Below the pieces are notes generated by a model. The model was not told the DNA's origin and made no database searches. It was given only the letters and a program-made list of their open reading frames with translations. Below, piece by piece: positions 53,044 through 62,043 of a stretch of DNA of 64,000 bases. Numbering within the stretch: the first letter of the stretch is position 1; every line of letters starts with the position of its first letter. Position numbers and translations under genes: made by a program. This DNA comes from Chryseobacterium lactis (GTDB lineage: Bacteria; Bacteroidota; Bacteroidia; Flavobacteriales; Weeksellaceae), in the NCBI RefSeq assembly GCF_003815875.1, contig NZ_CP033924.1, forward strand, positions 2,790,001 to 2,854,000, read 5' to 3'.

Positions 53044-54249
53044 ATGAATCTTAAATCAAATGAACCTTTCTGGCTTTTAAAGAACGGATTAATCGCATCA
53101 TATCCTTCTCTGAAATCAGACAAAGAATGTGATGTTTTAATTATCGGCGGCGGCATTACCGGAAGCCTTATTGCACATCAAATGATAGAAGACGGCTACA
53201 AGACAATTCTTATTGATAAACGTGAACTGTGCAACGGGAGCACCTCTGCTACTACTTCAATGCTGCAATACGAAATTGATGTTCCACTTTATGAGTTGAC
53301 GGAGAAAATAGGCAGAAAAGGAGCTGTAGAAAGTTATAATGCGTGCAGTGATGCTATTGACACCCTTGAGGAACTTTCGAAAAAAATAAAATCCAAGGCA
53401 GGTTTCAAACGAAAAAAATCGCTGTATTTTGCTTCAAAAAAGAAAGATGTTGAATGGTTGAAAAAAGAATATAAAGCCAGAAAAGAAGCCGGATTCGAGG
53501 TGGAATGGTTGAGTGCGGATCAGGTGTTCGAAAAATTTGGGTTTGAAAATACCCATGGCGGAATTGTTTCAAAACAGGGCGCCAGTATTGATGCTTTTCA
53601 GTTTGCCCATGAGCTATTTATTCATAATGAAAAGAAAGGGCTGGAAATTTTTGATAAAACCGAAATGGTAAAAGTAGAATATCATAAAGGCTTTAACCTG
53701 GCTACAGTGACCGGAGGATCTACAATCAAAACCAAAAAAATTATCTATTGCATAGGCTACGAAAGCAAAAATCTGATCAAAGAAAATTTTGTTGACCTTA
53801 AAAGTACTTATGCCGTTGTTTCTGAAATTGATAATGATAAATTTAAAAATATAACCAGTACGCTGGTTTGGAACACCGATGATCCTTACATCTATATGCG
53901 CACCACGGATGATGGAAGACTCCTGATAGGCGGTGGTGATGAGGATTTCTATGATGCCGGAAAAAGAGATGCCTTATTGGAAAAAAAGGAAAAAGCTATT
54001 CTCAAAACTCTGCAAAAAATAAAACCGGATTATCACTTTTATCCGGATTTTGTGTGGGCAGGAACTTTCGGAGAAACCAAAGACGGATTGCCTTATATCG
54101 GAGAACATAAAAATTTCAAAAACTCCTATTTTGTCCTTGGCTTTGGTGGAAACGGAATTACTTTTTCAGTAACCGGAATGGAAATGGTTTCTCTGTTTAT
54201 GAAAAATAAAAAACATAAGCTATCTCAATATTTTAAATTTGGAAGATAA
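53044..54249 (+). CDS. FAD-dependent oxidoreductase (DAO family)
   Basis: A 401-residue flavoprotein. The Rossmann motif CDVLIIGGGITGSLIAH is near residue 29, TSATTSMLQYE near 72-82 and IIYCIGYESKN near 235. The C-terminal FAD contact is GFGGNGITFS near 370. The family includes D-amino-acid, glycine and sarcosine oxidases; the substrate is unknown. It is divergent from the SpoIIAA-like pseudogene and alone in its transcript. Confidence 0.88.
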   Translation: MNLKSNEPFWLLKNGLIASYPSLKSDKECDVLIIGGGITGSLIAHQMIEDGYKTILIDKRELCNGSTSATTSMLQYEIDVPLYELTEKIGRKGAVESYNACSDAIDTLEELSKKIKSKAGFKRKKSLYFASKKKDVEWLKKEYKARKEAGFEVEWLSADQVFEKFGFENTHGGIVSKQGASIDAFQFAHELFIHNEKKGLEIFDKTEMVKVEYHKGFNLATVTGGSTIKTKKIIYCIGYESKNLIKENFVDLKSTYAVVSEIDNDKFKNITSTLVWNTDDPYIYMRTTDDGRLLIGGGDEDFYDAGKRDALLEKKEKAILKTLQKIKPDYHFYPDFVWAGTFGETKDGLPYIGEHKNFKNSYFVLGFGGNGITFSVTGMEMVSLFMKNKKHKLSQYFKFGR

Positions 54250-54383
54250 TGAGGAATAAAGGGATAAATCACGTCTCATAAAAAATAGAGGATTTTCAAA
54301 AGCTTACGTGTATTTTTTGCGCTTAGTGATTCTACTTAAAATAACTTAAGTGTTTAAAAATTTTTGACCTTTGTGGTTTGCTA

Positions 54384-54416
54384 CAAAAAAGGATGGCTGC
54401 GAAAACCGCAGCCATC
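54384..54416 (-). terminator. terminator of the DUF4139 gene
   Basis: Stem GATGGCTGCG / CGCAGCCATC, 5-nt loop, T run on the minus strand. Confidence 0.9.
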
Positions 54417-54423
54417 TTAAAAA

Positions 54424-56025
54424 TTATCTACTATAATACCGGATTTGCATCTCTTTTGGATACTTCACTTCATAGGAGAAATTGATTTTATCAGACCCTC
54501 CTGAGTTGATATTTTTATTCCAAAGGATACTTCCTGTTTTTTCGTCCAGGTTTCCGCCTCCGGTTTCTATGGCTTTTATCTGGATTTTAGAATTTTCGCT
54601 GATCGGAAGTTGGTCCAGAACTTCAAGTTCAATGCTTTCTTTTGTGTTGTTTCTGATACTTATCTGATAAGACTCAGTTTCCCATTTATTAGAATTCATT
54701 GATTTTTGGGAGGTTTTGTCTTCCAGCTTAATCCTTTTCACGGTGATTCTTTCGTCCACACCAAGGGAGATCGGAAATTCGTCTTTTACATAATTGCTCG
54801 TGATAGTTGTTTTTCCGATATAATTATCGTCAAAATAAATATTAGCTTCTCCTGTAATAAGGTTGAGCGTTTGCCAGTTTTTAACAAAAGCCATCAGGAA
54901 AACCTGATTGTTAAGCTTCGGTACCGTATGGTATTTGTAAGTAGCATCGATTTGCTTTTTATCAAGAATTACATACTGTTCTTTTTCCTGGCTCAGAATG
55001 GTTTGATTATAATTCAGTTCATAAATTACATTCATCTGGCTGTCTGAAACGGAGGCAATAGGAATCTGGCTTGGTTTTGCGGCTATATCCTCTCTCATTT
55101 GGTATGCATTCACTGCTGCCGTTTCTTTTTTTAGCTTATAGTCGGCAATTTCTAACTGAGGACTGTAGACAGTATATTCTGCCACATAAAGTGGTGACAA
55201 AATGGGCCTATCCTGGTTATATGATGGTCTGTAGGTAGAAACAAACAACTTCACATTCTTCCAGTCTTGTCCGGTTTTCTGATAAATTTTTCCTTTATAG
55301 ACCATTTCAAGAGGTTTCTTTACCGATTGGGCACGCAGATCGTAAGACGGAACCCAGCCTGCATCGGAAACGATATAGCTTACTCCCAGATTCAGGGTCG
55401 TTTCATTATCAGCAAGAATCTCAAGCAGCAGTTCCTTTCTATTTGTGTTTTTATGGGTTTGCTCCTCTGCGGATTGTTTGTCTAGTTTTGCAATACTTTC
55501 GTCCAGGATGTTTTTCTGCTCGTTTAGTGAAAAAACCTGATTATCAATTTCCAGCATTCTCTTTCTGTAGAATTCCGTCAGCTTGATGAGCTGTTCCTGC
55601 GGAGTAGACTTGTCATTGGTAGACACTTTTAAGTTGTCATTAATGATATTCTGTTCACCGGCAAGATTCTTAATCTGAATAGCCAAAAGGCCGGCTTGTC
55701 TCTGTAGTTTTTTTCTTTCCTCTCCCAGTTTCCTTTCACCATCGGATAATTCATCCGTTTTCAAAAAATTATTTTGTGGAGTGACAGAAAGTAGTGTTGT
55801 ATTTTTTTCAAGATTAATTTTGTAGGTATTTTCATCCAGATTGTTGGGAAGATTAACGATCCTTACGCTATTTTTTCCCTTCTGAAGGCTTACGCTGGTA
55901 CTTCCGAAAACTTTTGCTCCCTGAAGGTATACGGTAGCCTGTTTTACCTCAATTTCCTTTTTGATTTCCTGTGCCTTTACAAAAGCTACTGAAAATGTAA
56001 TGAGTATTAAAAGATAACGTTTCAT
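54424..56025 (-). CDS. DUF4139 (MuiA-like) envelope protein
   Basis: A 533-residue protein with a signal peptide (VAFVKAQ). The N-terminal DUF4140-type beta domain (VKQATVYLQGAKVFGST) is followed by a coiled-coil region about 95-190. A DUF4139 beta-sandwich region follows (VSYIVSDAGWVPSYDLRAQS near residue 208). This two-part layout equals the mucoidy-inhibitor MuiA family, whose biochemical role is unknown. Its promoter carries a paired ACTTGGTGA repeat (56085-56115) shared with the SIMPL and LytS-type kinase genes. Confidence 0.87.
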   Translation of the reverse strand: MKRYLLILITFSVAFVKAQEIKKEIEVKQATVYLQGAKVFGSTSVSLQKGKNSVRIVNLPNNLDENTYKINLEKNTTLLSVTPQNNFLKTDELSDGERKLGEERKKLQRQAGLLAIQIKNLAGEQNIINDNLKVSTNDKSTPQEQLIKLTEFYRKRMLEIDNQVFSLNEQKNILDESIAKLDKQSAEEQTHKNTNRKELLLEILADNETTLNLGVSYIVSDAGWVPSYDLRAQSVKKPLEMVYKGKIYQKTGQDWKNVKLFVSTYRPSYNQDRPILSPLYVAEYTVYSPQLEIADYKLKKETAAVNAYQMREDIAAKPSQIPIASVSDSQMNVIYELNYNQTILSQEKEQYVILDKKQIDATYKYHTVPKLNNQVFLMAFVKNWQTLNLITGEANIYFDDNYIGKTTITSNYVKDEFPISLGVDERITVKRIKLEDKTSQKSMNSNKWETESYQISIRNNTKESIELEVLDQLPISENSKIQIKAIETGGGNLDEKTGSILWNKNINSGGSDKINFSYEVKYPKEMQIRYYSR

Positions 56026-56048
56026 TGTCTATTATTTTAAATTATAAA

Positions 56049-56057
56049 GTAAAATTA
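56049..56057 (-). promoter_or_regulatory. -7 element of the DUF4139 gene
   Basis: The minus strand reads TAATTTTAC, 27 nt downstream of the LytTR-like repeats. The same sequence and spacing occur before the SIMPL gene. Confidence 0.5.
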
Positions 56058-56084
56058 TCCCTATTTAAGGCGGAAAATGAGGAC

Positions 56085-56115
56085 ACTTGGTGAAACGGTG
56101 ATTTGACTTGGTGGA
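56085..56115. promoter_or_regulatory. LytTR-type direct repeat, site A
   Basis: ACTTGGTGAA (56085-56094) and ACTTGGTGGA (56106-56115), period exactly 21 bp, upstream of the minus-strand DUF4139 gene. Confidence 0.65.
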
Positions 56116-56132
56116 TTAAATCACAGATCAAA

Positions 56133-56161
56133 AAAAACAGTCCCAAAAGTGGAACTGTTTT
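56133..56161 (-). terminator. terminator of the SIMPL gene
   Basis: Stem AAACAGT-CC / GG-ACTGTTT with an 8-nt loop and T run on the minus strand. Confidence 0.75.
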
Positions 56162-56177
56162 CTTCAATCTGTTATTT

Positions 56178-56849
56178 TTAAAGGATTTCGTATCGTGTTT
56201 TGATGCTGTATTTCAGTTTGATATTCTCAATATTATCAAAAGAATAATCTACAGGAGCATCAGCCATTTCCATCTGTACACTTCTGCTGCTTTTGTATGC
56301 AACAGGCATTATTGTGTCGCTGGTATAGTCTTCTATCTCTACAATTTCAATAGCATTTCCTGTCTTTTTACCCATACTTTCCAGCAGGTAATCTGCTTTT
56401 TCTTTTGCAGCTTTTAAGGCGTTGATCTTTACTGTTTTTCTGAAATCAGCGATTTTGGTGTTTTTAACCTCTGCAATATTCAGATTGCTTACCCACTTTT
56501 GGTTAAGATCTTCAAAAATCTTACTGATATTAGCTTTTGTACTGGCTTTAAACTGAAAACTTTTGGTGAATTTTGCTGTTTTAGAATACACATTCTGGTA
56601 CATCGATTTGAACTTGATATCTTCGTTTTTCACTCCGGCATTCTTTAAGATTTCAAACAGCTTCTTTTCATTGTCTGCCAGATCATTTTTGTTGTCTGCT
56701 TTTATTCCGATGCTGAAGATAATTTCGTCCGGTTCAATTTCCATTTCGGCAACACCGGTTACTTCAATTGCATTTTTCTTTACTTCCTGTGCGCTTATAA
56801 AGCTTCCCAGAGTTAATGCTCCGACTAATAAAAAATGTTTCAATTTCAT
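56178..56849 (-). CDS. SIMPL domain-containing periplasmic protein
   Basis: A 223-residue protein with a signal peptide (MKLKHFLLVGAL through FISAQ). ATG 56849 is chosen, since the longer frame covers the promoter. The SIMPL (DUF541) domain follows: VTGVAEMEIEPDEIIFSIG near residue 27, a segment ALKAAKEKADYLLESMGK near 150, and an end at KYSIKTRYEI. E. coli YggE belongs to this family. The function is poorly defined. The promoter carries LytTR-type site B. Confidence 0.87.
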   Translation of the reverse strand: MKLKHFLLVGALTLGSFISAQEVKKNAIEVTGVAEMEIEPDEIIFSIGIKADNKNDLADNEKKLFEILKNAGVKNEDIKFKSMYQNVYSKTAKFTKSFQFKASTKANISKIFEDLNQKWVSNLNIAEVKNTKIADFRKTVKINALKAAKEKADYLLESMGKKTGNAIEIVEIEDYTSDTIMPVAYKSSRSVQMEMADAPVDYSFDNIENIKLKYSIKTRYEIL

Positions 56850-56880
56850 AATTTCTTGTTTTTTAATTTTAAATTCTGAA

Positions 56881-56889
56881 GTAAAATTA
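56881..56889 (-). promoter_or_regulatory. -7 element of the SIMPL gene
   Basis: The minus strand reads TAATTTTAC, 27 nt downstream of site B and 31 nt before the ATG. Confidence 0.5.
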
Positions 56890-56916
56890 GTCACATCTGA
56901 AACTGAAAATGGGGAG

Positions 56917-56947
56917 ACTTGGTGAAATGAAGCTTTCACTTGGTGAG
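56917..56947. promoter_or_regulatory. LytTR-type direct repeat, site B
   Basis: ACTTGGTGAA (56917-56926) and ACTTGGTGAG (56938-56947), period 21 bp. Flanked by GAAAATGGGGAG where site A has GAAAATGAGGAC. Confidence 0.65.
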
Positions 56948-56952
56948 AACAA

Positions 56953-56985
56953 AAATATGGGCAACCTTCATAGAAAGCTGCCCTT
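56953..56985 (-). terminator. terminator of the amidohydrolase gene
   Basis: Stem GGGCAGCTTTC / GAAGGTTGCCC with two G-T pairs, followed by a T-rich stretch on the minus strand. Confidence 0.6.
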
Positions 56986-57021
56986 GAATTTTATTTCTTT
57001 ATCAACTAATAAGGACTATTC

Positions 57022-58773
57022 CTAATATAAGAAGTAGACTTTTGAAATTTTATCATTTTTAAATTCGTAGATCGCTGTAGCTTCTAACTTTTTGTTGGAC
57101 TTTAAACCAGAGACGTTCTCTTTATCAATAACAGAATTCAAATTAATGATCCTCTGTTTAACCTCACAATGAAGATCCGGATGAGTGGTAAATAGGGACT
57201 CATAAGATTTTCTCATCGCATCTTTACCTTTACTTAAAAGTTTAGAAGGGAACATATAAAGTTCCACATCCTCAGCATACGGCTCCAGAAAAGCATCAAT
57301 ATTTCGGGCATTGTATCCGTTTACCTGCTGTTGCACCAACATTTCCGGAGTTACCTTCAAAATGGTACGAGGGTCAAAAGCTTGTCCGTTTTTAAAAATA
57401 GTATCAATTTGTGTAAGATAGTCCAGATTATCAACGGGATTGCCATTTAATAAGACAAGATCAGCCACTTTGCCAGCTTCAATACTACCATACTGAGCTT
57501 CCTTATTAAGAATTTTTGTAGGATTGATAGTTGCTGATTGCAGGATTTGCCAATTATTCATCCCGCTTTCTTTCATTGCTTTAAGCTCATCCATGAAAGA
57601 AGTGGCATGCTGGGTTCCTATATTTCCGGCATCGGTACCGGCAGCAATGGTTACCCCGCCCTCAGCTAGTTTTTTAAGATTAATCCTTCTGATAGAATCT
57701 GTTTTTGAAACATAACTTTTTATCTGAGAAGAATTGAATCTGGTTTTATATTTCTTTATTAATGTTGAATCAGATGAGTTTTCCAGATGCTTAAGATCAT
57801 ACATAGAGCCAATGCTTTTCGGGTCTGAGTTTTCCAGCTCATAGGTATTATACTCCTTTTTCTGTCCGTAGGTATCATAATAATTATCCATTACCGTAAG
57901 AGTAGGGCACAGAACAACTTTTTTCGCTTGTAAAAGCTTTACAAAGTCATCGGAAATTACCTCGTCTTCTATATTGTGAACCAGATAATCTGCACCGTTT
58001 AAAACTGCTGTTTCTGCTGTGAACCGCTCCGCAGCATGTACCGCCGCTTTCAGGTTGTTTTTGTGAGCTTCTTCAATTGTGGTTTTTATAACAGGTTCCA
58101 GTTTTTTGGCTTCTTCTTTCTTTTTTTGAGCATCACCTAAGACAATATACCAGATTTTAATAAAATCAGGTTTGTATGGAAGTTGCTCCTGTACAAATTT
58201 CCTGGCATCTTCAGGAGTTAAGGTCAGTTTAAAAGGTTCATCTTTATTGAGGTTTTTAAAGACTTCAGGCTCATAGGTTGTAATAAGCGGTCCGGACATA
58301 TAAACAGACGGTAAATTGTTGTTCTTCTTTAATAAATCTCTTAAATTAAGAAAATTATAAGTTGCACCCGGATCAATCACTGAGGTAATCCCGGTTTTAA
58401 GATAATACTGAAGAAAGTTTTTCATATTTTCATGTCCCCGACTGATTTCTTCTTCATAAGGAACATGCTTTCTCAGATCCAGTGCATCCGGTCTTGTATA
58501 CAAACCTCCACTTTGAAAAAAATGAATATGAGCATCTGTCATTCCCGGAATCAGGTATTTGCCTTCGCCGTTAATAACTTTTGAATTTTTAGGAATTTTA
58601 ATCTGTTTGCTTGATTTTATGGTACTGATAACACCATTATTGATCACAACGGTTTGTGCAGGAACCATTTTCTTATGAATCACATCTGCAACAGTTACAT
58701 TTTGGATATAAGTTTGAGCTTTGAAGCTGCTGCAACATAAAGCCAGCACGATCAGGATATGAAATTTTTTCAT
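57022..58773 (-). CDS. secreted amidohydrolase with C-terminal SnoaL-like domain
   Basis: A 583-residue protein; ATG 58773 gives a signal peptide (IVLALCCSSFKAQ). The imidazolonepropionase-type amidohydrolase region covers about 20-460. The metal site is DAHIHFF near 75, AAVHAAERF is near 230, VHNIEDE is near 255, and the Asp is in AAGTDAGNIG near 375. Residues about 465-583 form a SnoaL/NTF2-like domain (VNGYNARNIDAFLEPYAEDV). The fusion is unusual in my experience. Substrate is unknown; location periplasmic. Confidence 0.87.
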   Translation of the reverse strand: MKKFHILIVLALCCSSFKAQTYIQNVTVADVIHKKMVPAQTVVINNGVISTIKSSKQIKIPKNSKVINGEGKYLIPGMTDAHIHFFQSGGLYTRPDALDLRKHVPYEEEISRGHENMKNFLQYYLKTGITSVIDPGATYNFLNLRDLLKKNNNLPSVYMSGPLITTYEPEVFKNLNKDEPFKLTLTPEDARKFVQEQLPYKPDFIKIWYIVLGDAQKKKEEAKKLEPVIKTTIEEAHKNNLKAAVHAAERFTAETAVLNGADYLVHNIEDEVISDDFVKLLQAKKVVLCPTLTVMDNYYDTYGQKKEYNTYELENSDPKSIGSMYDLKHLENSSDSTLIKKYKTRFNSSQIKSYVSKTDSIRRINLKKLAEGGVTIAAGTDAGNIGTQHATSFMDELKAMKESGMNNWQILQSATINPTKILNKEAQYGSIEAGKVADLVLLNGNPVDNLDYLTQIDTIFKNGQAFDPRTILKVTPEMLVQQQVNGYNARNIDAFLEPYAEDVELYMFPSKLLSKGKDAMRKSYESLFTTHPDLHCEVKQRIINLNSVIDKENVSGLKSNKKLEATAIYEFKNDKISKVYFLY

Positions 58774-58797
58774 GGGAATTATAAGTGAAGTGATATA

Positions 58798-58805
58798 CAA
58801 ATATA
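58798..58805 (-). promoter_or_regulatory. -7 element of the amidohydrolase gene
   Basis: The minus strand reads TATATTTG, 24 nt before ATG 58773. It lies 74 nt from site C, so that site more likely serves the kinase gene on the other side. Confidence 0.5.
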
Positions 58806-58879
58806 ATAAAACCGTGACTGATTTGTTTCACAATATTTTACGAATCATTTTTGAATATCTTGTATCTTCATCAAACCGG

Positions 58880-58910
58880 ACTTGGTGAAATAAGGTTTTG
58901 ACTTGGTGAA
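58880..58910. promoter_or_regulatory. LytTR-type direct repeat, site C
   Basis: ACTTGGTGAA at 58880-58889 and again at 58901-58910, both copies perfect, period 21 bp. A TTACTTTGC -7-like box starts 28 nt downstream at 58939, on the kinase side. Confidence 0.68.
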
Positions 58911-58956
58911 GAATAAGAGAAGATCGGTAAAGTTTTACTTACTTTGCACTAAAGAT

Positions 58957-60747
58957 GTGAAATCCGTGAGATTAGTTTTTAAAATAGTATTGATATTGAT
59001 TTTTGCAGGAGTAAACCTACTTCATGCACAGGATACAACACGGGTTTCTCAGGCACTTAAATCTGCCGCAAAACTTAAAAGGGCCGTCGATAAAAATGAT
59101 AATAAAGGGGTTGCCGATACCTATGTGGGAATGGCCAACGATTATTTCAACCAGGGAAATTATGCTAAAAGTGAAGAGTACTTAATCAAGGCTAAGAATA
59201 TCTATCAAAATCTTAACGATAAAAAAAATCTGGAATCTGTCACGCGCAAACTGGCTCAGTCACAGGAAAAACAAAATAAAATAGCTCCGGCAATCAGTAA
59301 TTATAGTATGGCAGCACAGATGGGGTACAGCGAAAAGAGCAAAGCTGTCAACTCCAATGATGTGGCACGCCTGTCTTCTCCTACGCCTGAGATAAAAGCG
59401 GAAGCCATTCAAAATAATATTAATATCAGCAGAAAAGAAAACGAAACGGCAGATCTTGCTGCAGGCTACAGTCAGCTGGCAGAGGTGAATATTCAACAGA
59501 AGGATGTTTCAAAAGCAGAAGAAAATCTGAATAACGCCTATAAAATTTCGAAAAAAGAAGCTCCGCAACAGGCCCTGGCAATTAATCAGAAACTGGCAGA
59601 TTTGTATGTTGATAATAAGAAATTTGATAAAGCTATTGAAGCGAAAAAGAAAGTTCTCAAAGAAGATTTTGTGAAAGAAAACTCTCAGGAGAAAGTCAAT
59701 CAGATTCAGGAGCTGGCAGATATTTATATTAAGAAAAATGACCCGGCAGAGGCAGTAAGTTTATTAAAAAACGCGTACGGAATTGCTCTCAACAAAGGCC
59801 ATACTCTTGAAGCTCAGAAAAGTGTAAAAAAGCTGGACAGTCTGTACGCAATCTCGGGAAATACCAATGCTTCAGTTCAATTGTACAGAGATTTTCTTGG
59901 AAAATTACCTGATCTGGTATCTAAAGACAGAAGCCTAGTTGATAACAAAATCCTTGAAGATACAGAACAGAGAATATCACAACTGGAAAAAGAAAAGGAA
60001 TTGAAAGATGAGCTTATTCGTAAGAAAAACGTTTTCAATTATGGATTAATAGGTGCTTTGGTTCTCCTTACAGGACTTATCGTTATTATTTTCAGAACGC
60101 TGAAAAAAGTTCAGATTAAAAATAAAAAAATTGCCCTTCAGTCGCTTCGTAGAGAAATGAATCCTCATTTTATATTCAACAGCTTAAACAGTGTCAATCA
60201 CTTTATCGCAACCAATAATGAACTGGAAGCCAATCAGTATCTCACCAGATTTTCCAAACTGATGCGTGGGGTAATGGAAAATTCTACCGAAGATTTTATC
60301 CCTTTTCAACAGGAACTGGATCTTCTGCAGAATTACCTTGGACTGGAGAAAACGCGTTTTGCAGATAAATTTAATTATGAAGTTGAGGTAGATGAAAGCC
60401 TGAATATGCACAATTTACAGGTTCCCGGAATGCTGGTGCAGCCGTTTCTGGAAAACGCAATCTGGCACGGACTGCGTTATAGGACTGATAAAGGCTTATT
60501 AAAACTAAGCTTTGAAAAAGAAGGTTCTCATTTAAAAATTCTCATTGAAGACAATGGAATAGGCATCGAAGAAAGCAAAAAACAAAAGACACATCATCAA
60601 AAAACACGCGAAGGCAGAGGAATGAAAAATACGCTGGAAAGAATTCAGCTGCTGAATGATTTGTATAAAAAAAATATTACCTGTTCCGTAAAGGATAAGG
60701 AAAACAGCAAAGGTGTTTTGGTAACCATTAAGATTAATCTGTTTTAA
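58957..60747 (+). CDS. LytS/YehU-type sensor histidine kinase with TPR domain
   Basis: A 596-residue kinase; a GTG at 58957 is chosen as the start because it gives a signal peptide (VLILIFAGVNLLHAQ) and lies after the putative -7 box. Periplasmic TPR repeats cover about 35-320, a coiled coil about 330-355, and a membrane helix about 360-380. The His_kinase domain phosphoacceptor is in NPHFIFNSLN near 410, and the ATPase part holds EDNGIGIEES. Partner is the LytTR regulator at 62044-62778. The gene carries site C in its promoter, implying autoregulation. Confidence 0.9.
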   Translation: MKSVRLVFKIVLILIFAGVNLLHAQDTTRVSQALKSAAKLKRAVDKNDNKGVADTYVGMANDYFNQGNYAKSEEYLIKAKNIYQNLNDKKNLESVTRKLAQSQEKQNKIAPAISNYSMAAQMGYSEKSKAVNSNDVARLSSPTPEIKAEAIQNNINISRKENETADLAAGYSQLAEVNIQQKDVSKAEENLNNAYKISKKEAPQQALAINQKLADLYVDNKKFDKAIEAKKKVLKEDFVKENSQEKVNQIQELADIYIKKNDPAEAVSLLKNAYGIALNKGHTLEAQKSVKKLDSLYAISGNTNASVQLYRDFLGKLPDLVSKDRSLVDNKILEDTEQRISQLEKEKELKDELIRKKNVFNYGLIGALVLLTGLIVIIFRTLKKVQIKNKKIALQSLRREMNPHFIFNSLNSVNHFIATNNELEANQYLTRFSKLMRGVMENSTEDFIPFQQELDLLQNYLGLEKTRFADKFNYEVEVDESLNMHNLQVPGMLVQPFLENAIWHGLRYRTDKGLLKLSFEKEGSHLKILIEDNGIGIEESKKQKTHHQKTREGRGMKNTLERIQLLNDLYKKNITCSVKDKENSKGVLVTIKINLF

Positions 60748-60759
60748 AAAAGAAATGCG

Positions 60760-61479
60760 ATGAAAAATATAATGATATTAACCTTTGTTTCTTTATTTTC
60801 CGGGATATTATCTGCCCAGGAGTTTGATGCCACCAGGCTAAGTCATATTCTGAAAGCTTTAAAACTGGATAAAGCAAAAGTAAAAGAAGAGCTTTGTATC
60901 GAAAAGAAAATACCCAATGCAGAAGACTCATATATTGCCGTTATCCCGGTTATAGTGGGAAGTGGAGAAGATGAATATAATTTTACAATTCGAAATTATA
61001 TCGTCATTACAGATGGAAACGGAACAATTCGGAATCAATACTTTGATCCTACTGAAATAATTTCCGATGCGATAATGCTGACAGGTCTGACAATAGATAC
61101 GGGTTTATATACTATTGGAACAAATATTCGCGCCTTCGGTGTTAAAGTTGATTTTACGGGAAGCAGCCGGCCCAATCCTTATTCTTCCGAAACAATTTCA
61201 TTATACTATCCGGAAGGAAAAACGCTGCGCAAAGTACTTGATCAATTTGAGCTGGATTCAAGCCATGGAGAATGGGATACCCGATGCAACGGTGAATTTG
61301 AAAACCGGCATTCTGTGATGATCATCGGTACGGCAAAGACCAATAATTTTTCTGATATTAAAATTAAAACCACCTCCGTTACAACCATTAATAAGGATTT
61401 AAATGGTGAATGTGAAGGTAAAGAAACTTCAAAAACCAGCTACAAAACTTTACAGTTTAAAAACGGAAAGTACCAGTAG
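60760..61479 (+). CDS. hypothetical secreted protein in the kinase operon
   Basis: A 239-residue protein with a signal peptide (SLFSGILSAQ). The mature part is mostly beta strands with pairs of Cys (ELCIEK, TRCNGEF, NGECEG). I do not recognise a family. It starts 12 nt after the kinase stop, which places it in the operon between the kinase and the LytTR regulator. It is a candidate accessory sensor or target, but nothing in the sequence proves this. Confidence 0.7.
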   Translation: MKNIMILTFVSLFSGILSAQEFDATRLSHILKALKLDKAKVKEELCIEKKIPNAEDSYIAVIPVIVGSGEDEYNFTIRNYIVITDGNGTIRNQYFDPTEIISDAIMLTGLTIDTGLYTIGTNIRAFGVKVDFTGSSRPNPYSSETISLYYPEGKTLRKVLDQFELDSSHGEWDTRCNGEFENRHSVMIIGTAKTNNFSDIKIKTTSVTTINKDLNGECEGKETSKTSYKTLQFKNGKYQ

Positions 61480-61555
61480 TTTCTTTAAACTTTATTGAAA
61501 AAACTGTAACCATTTTGGAAATAGGATTGTCTGATAGATAAAAAACATAACCAAA

Positions 61556-61981
61556 ATGAATACAGATTTTAAGACATTTGAAAATTCTCCGGTGAATATT
61601 AAAATAATTCTTGCCGGCTTGTGGACTTCCGTCACCCTTTGTTATTTATATGGAGACTATTTTGAACTCTATACTCCAGGAAAAACACGAGGTCTTGTTG
61701 AAGGAAATAATCTGTTGGATTCTCCCTTCAAACTGTTCACGGCTTCCATAGTTCTTGCAATTCCCGCCGTAATGGTATTTTTATCTCTGATTTTAAAACC
61801 GGCTATCAACAGATTTCTCAATATTGTGTTGGGACTGTTGTTCACATTAATTATGGTATTTATTGGTGTAACTTCCTTTTCAGATTGGTATTTGTTTTAC
61901 GTTTTCCTGGCAGCTTTAGAATGTATGATCACTATACTGATCGTAAGATATGCCTGGAAATGGAAAAGAACAGATCTGTAG
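61556..61981 (+). CDS. hypothetical membrane protein in the kinase operon
   Basis: A 141-residue protein with four membrane segments at about residues 19-32, 60-80, 88-108 and 112-132. No family recognised. It lies 76 nt after the secreted protein gene and 62 nt before the LytTR regulator gene, on the same strand with no terminator seen between. Probably an inner-membrane component of the same unit. Confidence 0.7.
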   Translation: MNTDFKTFENSPVNIKIILAGLWTSVTLCYLYGDYFELYTPGKTRGLVEGNNLLDSPFKLFTASIVLAIPAVMVFLSLILKPAINRFLNIVLGLLFTLIMVFIGVTSFSDWYLFYVFLAALECMITILIVRYAWKWKRTDL

Positions 61982-62043
61982 CTTTGGTTGTGTGACTGAC
62001 CAAATATTCATAATTTGCAACGACAAGCTGAGACGTAATACCG

